Below are positions 61,019-64,000 of a DNA stretch of 64,000 nucleotides, in pieces. Position 1 is the first letter of the stretch, and the number at the start of each line of letters is the position of its first letter. The notes under the pieces were generated by a model. The model saw only the letters and a list, made by a program, of their open reading frames with translations, had not been told where the DNA came from and did no database searches. This DNA is from Acidimicrobiia bacterium (GTDB lineage Bacteria; Actinomycetota; Acidimicrobiia; Acidimicrobiales; AC-14). A program made the translations under genes and the position numbers. The stretch is from assembly GCA_023265025.1 (NCBI GenBank), contig JAHFUP010000003.1, positions 1-64,000 of the forward strand. The letters run 5' to 3'.

Positions 61019-61564
61019 TCAGACCGGTTCGAGGCCGCGGTGGGGCGGCGCCGGCAGCTCGACCGCGATGGCATCGCCCGGCCGGACCTCGCCGCCGGCG
61101 GCGACGACGGCCATGATGCCCGCCTTGCGGACGAGCCCGCCGCCGGCGTCGCGGTCGAGGACGGCGGCCATGAGCCCCGGCTGGATGGTCTCCAGCTGCT
61201 TGCATGGGTGGCGGAGGCCCGTCACCTCGACGACGGCGTCGGGCCCGAGGCGAAGGCGGGTGCCGACCGGCAGGTCGAGCAGGTCGACGCCCCGGGTCGT
61301 CACGTTCTCGCCCATCTCGCCGGCGGCCACCCGGAACCCCCGCGCACGGAGGTCGTCGTGCAGCTCGCCGTGGATCAGGTGGACCTGGCGCAGGTTCGGC
61401 TGGGTGGCATCGCGCCGGACCCGTGACCGGTGCTTCACGGTCGCGCCGGCGTGGGCGTCGCCCTCGACGCCGTGGCCGGCCACGAGCCGGATCACGTCCT
61501 GCGCGGGCTTGCGGAGGGTGTGGCCCGCGCTGGTGTTCACCGACTCGACGCTGGGCGTGTCCAT
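61019..61564 (-). CDS. MOSC-domain protein
   Basis: This 181-residue protein has the MOSC features HGVEGDAHAG, RQVHLIHGEL, GENVTTRGVDLLDLPVGTRLRLG, and the conserved Cys in GLRHPCKQLE near 126. MOSC proteins use this Cys to bind molybdenum cofactor or carry sulfur. A standalone YiiM-like protein often reduces N-hydroxylated compounds. The start is ATG 61564, with the divergent methyltransferase next. Confidence 0.88.
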   Translation of the reverse strand: MDTPSVESVNTSAGHTLRKPAQDVIRLVAGHGVEGDAHAGATVKHRSRVRRDATQPNLRQVHLIHGELHDDLRARGFRVAAGEMGENVTTRGVDLLDLPVGTRLRLGPDAVVEVTGLRHPCKQLETIQPGLMAAVLDRDAGGGLVRKAGIMAVVAAGGEVRPGDAIAVELPAPPHRGLEPV

Positions 61565-61615
61565 GGCGTCCAGTCTGGTCGGGGCGACGGCCGGCGGGCG
61601 AGCGAAAATCGGGGC

Positions 61616-62377
61616 GTGACCGGCATGTACCGGCGTGACCTCGCCCTCGTCCACCACCTCGGGTTCAGCTTCCACGCCGACGCGTGCGCCCCCGGCATCC
61701 TGGCGCTCCTGGACCCGGTGCTGCGGGCCGGGGGCGTCGTCCTGGAGCTCGGCTGCGGGAGCGGGGCGCTGACCCGGCACCTCGTCGCCGCCGGCCACCG
61801 GGTCATCGCCACTGACGCCTCGCCGGCGATGGTGGAGCTGACGGCGGAGCGGGTGCCCGGGGCCGAGGACGTGCGGTTGCTCGTCCTGCCGGACGACCCG
61901 CTGCCCGTCGCCGATGCGGTGGTGTCCGTCGGTCACGTCCTCTGCTACCTGCCCGACGAGGCCGCCATCGACCGGGCGCTGGTGGCGGTCGCCGGCGCGG
62001 TGCGGGCCGGCGGTGTGGTCGCCCTCGACCTGTGCGACCTCCGGTGGGGCGAGGCCCGGCGCGGCGCGCCGCCGTTCGCGCGGGTGGAGGACGACTGGGC
62101 CATCGTGACGAGGTTCGACGTCCCGTCACCCGACCGCTTCGTCCGCCACATCACCACGTTCGTGCGGGCCGGCGCCGCCGGCCCGTGGCGGCGCGACGAC
62201 GAGCGCCATGACAACGTGCTGCTCGACACGTCGAAGGTGCCGGCGCTCCTGGCCCGGTACGGCGTGGCGGTGACGGTGTCGCCGGCGTTCGGCGACGAGC
62301 GGTTGCCCGACGGCCTGGTCGCCGTCGTGGGCACGAGCGTGGGCCGCCCGGGGCTCGAACCCGGCCCAGAAGCTTAA
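61616..62377 (+). CDS. SAM-dependent methyltransferase
   Basis: This 253-residue class I methyltransferase has VLELGCGSGALTRHL near 42-56 and VSVGHVLCYLPDEAAIDRAL near 102. The substrate is unknown. GTG 61616 is used; ATG 61625 is three codons in. The annotated frame ends at 62377, inside the antisense of a tRNA gene, and the last dozen residues are encoded there. Confidence 0.85.
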   Translation: MTGMYRRDLALVHHLGFSFHADACAPGILALLDPVLRAGGVVLELGCGSGALTRHLVAAGHRVIATDASPAMVELTAERVPGAEDVRLLVLPDDPLPVADAVVSVGHVLCYLPDEAAIDRALVAVAGAVRAGGVVALDLCDLRWGEARRGAPPFARVEDDWAIVTRFDVPSPDRFVRHITTFVRAGAAGPWRRDDERHDNVLLDTSKVPALLARYGVAVTVSPAFGDERLPDGLVAVVGTSVGRPGLEPGPEA

Positions 62378-62411
62378 AAGGCTCCCGCTCTACCCGATGA
62401 GCTAACGGCCC
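62340..62411 (-). tRNA. tRNA-Lys (anticodon TTT)
   Basis: The 72-base sequence folds as a full cloverleaf. The acceptor stem is GGGCCGT with GCGGCCC (a T-G pair at the end). The D arm is GCTC/GAGC, the anticodon stem GGAGC/GCTTC, and the loop CTTTTAA gives anticodon TTT. The variable loop has four bases. The T arm is CCGGG-TTCGAGC-CCCGG. Discriminator A is followed by no encoded CCA. Confidence 0.95.
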
Positions 62412-62476
62412 GCCGACCAGCGTACTCAGTGCCGTTTCGCCGGCCGAGGGCGGCTGGTTCCGGCATTGTTAGGGCG

Positions 62477-62926
62477 GTGCCCACCATCCGGATCGTGACG
62501 AAGATCGCGGCGCCCGTCGAGACGTGCTTCGACCTGTCCCGGAGCATCGACTTGCACCTGGAATCGATGGTGGCGTCGAGGGAACGAGCGGTCGCCGGCG
62601 TGACATCGGGCCTTATCGAGGACGGTCAGGAGGTCAGCTGGGAGGCGCACCACCTGGGCGTCCGCTGGCGCATGACGTCGCGGATCACGGCGTTCGACCG
62701 GCCGCATCGGTTCGTCGACGAGATGGTCCGCGGGCCGTTCGCCTTGTTCCGGCACGAGCACCGGTTCGAGGCCGACGGTGACGGCACGGTCATGACCGAC
62801 ACTGTGGAGCTCAAGATGGGGTGGGGCCCGCTCCGGCCGCTGGCCGAAGTGTGCGCCGGCGCCTACCTGCGCCGGCTGATCGTGATCCGGAACGCGGCGA
62901 TCAAGGGGCGTGCCGAGCAGGGCTGA
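62477..62926 (+). CDS. SRPBCC superfamily protein
   Basis: This 149-residue protein has the typical beginning IRIVTKIAAPVETCFDLSRSIDLH, the middle WEAHHLGVRWRMTSRITAFDRPHRFVDEMVRGPFALFRHEHRF, and a C-terminal helix. The family binds hydrophobic ligands. GTG 62477 gives the usual length; a longer reading from 62429 is possible. It converges with and overlaps the DUF2071 gene by 26 bases. Confidence 0.85.
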   Translation: MPTIRIVTKIAAPVETCFDLSRSIDLHLESMVASRERAVAGVTSGLIEDGQEVSWEAHHLGVRWRMTSRITAFDRPHRFVDEMVRGPFALFRHEHRFEADGDGTVMTDTVELKMGWGPLRPLAEVCAGAYLRRLIVIRNAAIKGRAEQG

Positions 62927-63662
62927 TGTCGGAGCCTGGGGCGGTGCGCAGCGAAGGCTGCGCGCACCACGTCGTCTTGAGGCCGGCCATGAGGAATGCG
63001 CTGTCGGGTACCGCCGTGCCGGCGGGGAAGTGGTGCGGGTCGTCGAAGAAGGAGGACCGGACGTCGTCCAGGCGGAGTTGCTGGAACGCCCATCCGTCGG
63101 CGACGAGCGTGACGCCGTCGTACATGCCCGCCCGCGGAGTGGCGGCGTAGCCGAGCGGCGCGCGCCGGAAGAATGCCGATGCCTCGTCGATGTTCCCGAA
63201 GACGGAGCCGTCCATTGCGTCGTTCGTGCCGTGCGCCGCCACCACAACATCCACCTCGCCGTCGCGGCTCTTGACCTCGACGCGGTACGAGCCGCCGGTT
63301 TCCTCGACCAGGAAGTCCGCCCGGCGGTGCCATCCGGGGAACAGCCGGCCGCCGACGAGCACGGTGAGGCGGGACGACGTGTCCCGACGCACGATGTACA
63401 CGCCGGCCACCGGGCCGTCCGGCGTGTCCCACTCGACCGCGATCCGGTGGGCCGCGTTCTCCGACGTCACGCCGAGCGAGGAGGGCACGCCGGCGGGCCG
63501 CACGTCGCCCAGCCGGATGAGGCAGATGCCGGCGATGCCGTAGCCGCCGACGATGGCGGGGCGGAACGGCTGGGGGAGTAGGGCCTCGAGCGTCGCCGGC
63601 TCGACCCGGTAGTTGACGAGGATCCGGCGTTGCATGGTGGCCTTGATGGTCGGTGCTCTCAC
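62901..63662 (-). CDS. DUF2071 family protein
   Basis: This 253-residue protein matches the DUF2071 acetoacetate-decarboxylase-like fold: RRILVNYRVEPATLEALLPQPFRPAIVGGYGIAGICLIRL near the N-terminus and VEWDTPDGPVAGVYIVRRDTSSRL in the middle. Function unknown. GTG 63662 overlaps the ArsR stop by four bases, so it is regulated with arsR. Confidence 0.85.
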   Translation of the reverse strand: MRAPTIKATMQRRILVNYRVEPATLEALLPQPFRPAIVGGYGIAGICLIRLGDVRPAGVPSSLGVTSENAAHRIAVEWDTPDGPVAGVYIVRRDTSSRLTVLVGGRLFPGWHRRADFLVEETGGSYRVEVKSRDGEVDVVVAAHGTNDAMDGSVFGNIDEASAFFRRAPLGYAATPRAGMYDGVTLVADGWAFQQLRLDDVRSSFFDDPHHFPAGTAVPDSAFLMAGLKTTWCAQPSLRTAPGSDISPARHAP

Positions 63663-63970
63663 GTCGCGCTCCTGTTCCGCCGCTTGCGCAGCACCACCTG
63701 TTCCGGGCACACGGCCGAGAGGAACCCGCCGACGCAGCTGGCCAGGCGGTCCTCGACGAGGGCGTAGTAGATCCGGTTCGACTCCCGGCGCTCGGTGACC
63801 AGGCCGGCGGCCTTCAGGACGGAGAGGTGGCGGGAGATCGACGGGCCGGTGATGGTGAAGCGGGCGACGATGTCGCCCGCAGTCAGCTCACCCTCCCGGA
63901 GGTCCTGCAGTATCTGCCGGCGGGTCGGGTCGGCGAGGGCCCGGAACACGCCGGCGCTGTCGTCTGCCAT
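63659..63970 (-). CDS. ArsR-family transcriptional regulator
   Basis: This 103-residue winged-helix protein has FRALADPTRRQILQDL, a recognition helix GPSISRHLSVLKAAGLV and a beta-wing ERRESNRIYYALV. A single Cys pair near 79 and 88 (ASCVGGFLSAVC) does not match the CxC metal site, so a metal sensor role is uncertain. It is followed by DUF2071 in one operon. Confidence 0.9.
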   Translation of the reverse strand: MADDSAGVFRALADPTRRQILQDLREGELTAGDIVARFTITGPSISRHLSVLKAAGLVTERRESNRIYYALVEDRLASCVGGFLSAVCPEQVVLRKRRNRSAT

Positions 63971-63997
63971 GTAGCTATTTAGCCATATTGCTATACT
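63971..63997 (-). promoter_or_regulatory. AT-rich dyad in front of the ArsR gene
   Basis: TAGCCATATTGCTA (63980-63993) forms a 4-6-4 dyad and is followed towards the start by TAGCTA. The region is far richer in A and T than the rest of the window. It suits both a -10 element and an ArsR autoregulatory operator. Confidence 0.5.
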
Positions 63998-64000
63998 GAC

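Noticed and set aside
1-64000. Insertion sequences or integrases
   Set aside because: No transposase or recombinase frame or terminal inverted repeats with target duplications were seen in the window.

Overview
The window is about 70% G+C and gene-dense, with no intergenic gap longer than about 170 bases. Many starts are GTG or TTG, and neighbouring genes often overlap by four bases. It reads as a chromosome segment of an aerobic high-GC actinobacterium, possibly Acidimicrobiia. The evidence is an S-(hydroxymethyl)mycothiol dehydrogenase (mycothiol is an actinobacterial thiol), a BTAD regulator, actinobacterial-style cytochrome oxidase operons and a CsoR copper repressor. The class-level placement is inference.

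Region 1 (1-6.9 kb): a small secreted protein, a YfcE-like phosphoesterase, a class A beta-lactamase-like serine hydrolase, a large coiled-coil/BTAD regulator, a D-cysteine desulfhydrase-like PLP enzyme and a TolB-like membrane-anchored propeller.

Region 2 (6.9-24.3 kb) is respiratory. It holds ctaB, a short CtaG-like gene, an unusual three-gene operon, a Fur/Zur-type regulator with a zinc/manganese ABC transporter, and a complete aa3 oxidase operon (ctaC, D, E, F, G). Two paralogous BNR-repeat surface proteins flank the oxidase operon. The three-gene operon (8548-11948) encodes a CtaD paralogue, a subunit III homologue and a membrane-bound cupredoxin. The CtaD paralogue keeps both low-spin-heme histidines but has lost every CuB and high-spin-heme ligand and the D- and K-channel residues. 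It therefore cannot be a normal oxidase and is the best candidate here for an undescribed system.

Region 3 (24.3-33.5 kb): an M50 protease fused to a helical domain, a copper P-type ATPase divergent from csoR, an ABC-2 exporter, serS, sdhC/sdhD without sdhA/sdhB, and a membrane-anchored HExxH protein. A 15-base CsoR-like operator at csoR recurs with one mismatch upstream of the second BNR gene pair, which suggests copper control of those surface proteins.

Region 4 (33.5-46.5 kb): varied metabolic and envelope genes, including a very Arg/Ala-rich repeat protein, topoisomerase IB, a DUF2231-Rieske fusion, a phytoene-desaturase-like oxidoreductase, mscR and an acyl-ACP desaturase that apparently starts at CTG.

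Region 5 (46.5-55.2 kb): a three-gene minus-strand operon of two giant unrecognised proteins (1336 and 1047 aa) and a Lys/Ala-repeat zinc-ribbon protein.

Region 6 (55.2-64 kb): two vanadium-haloperoxidase/PAP2-like lipoproteins whose catalytic residues are split between two degenerate repeats, a doubled DoxX-like membrane protein, a DM13 lipoprotein, a MOSC protein, a methyltransferase running into a tRNA-Lys gene, and an ArsR regulator coupled to a DUF2071 gene.

All functional statements come from reading motifs by eye; no database search was run.
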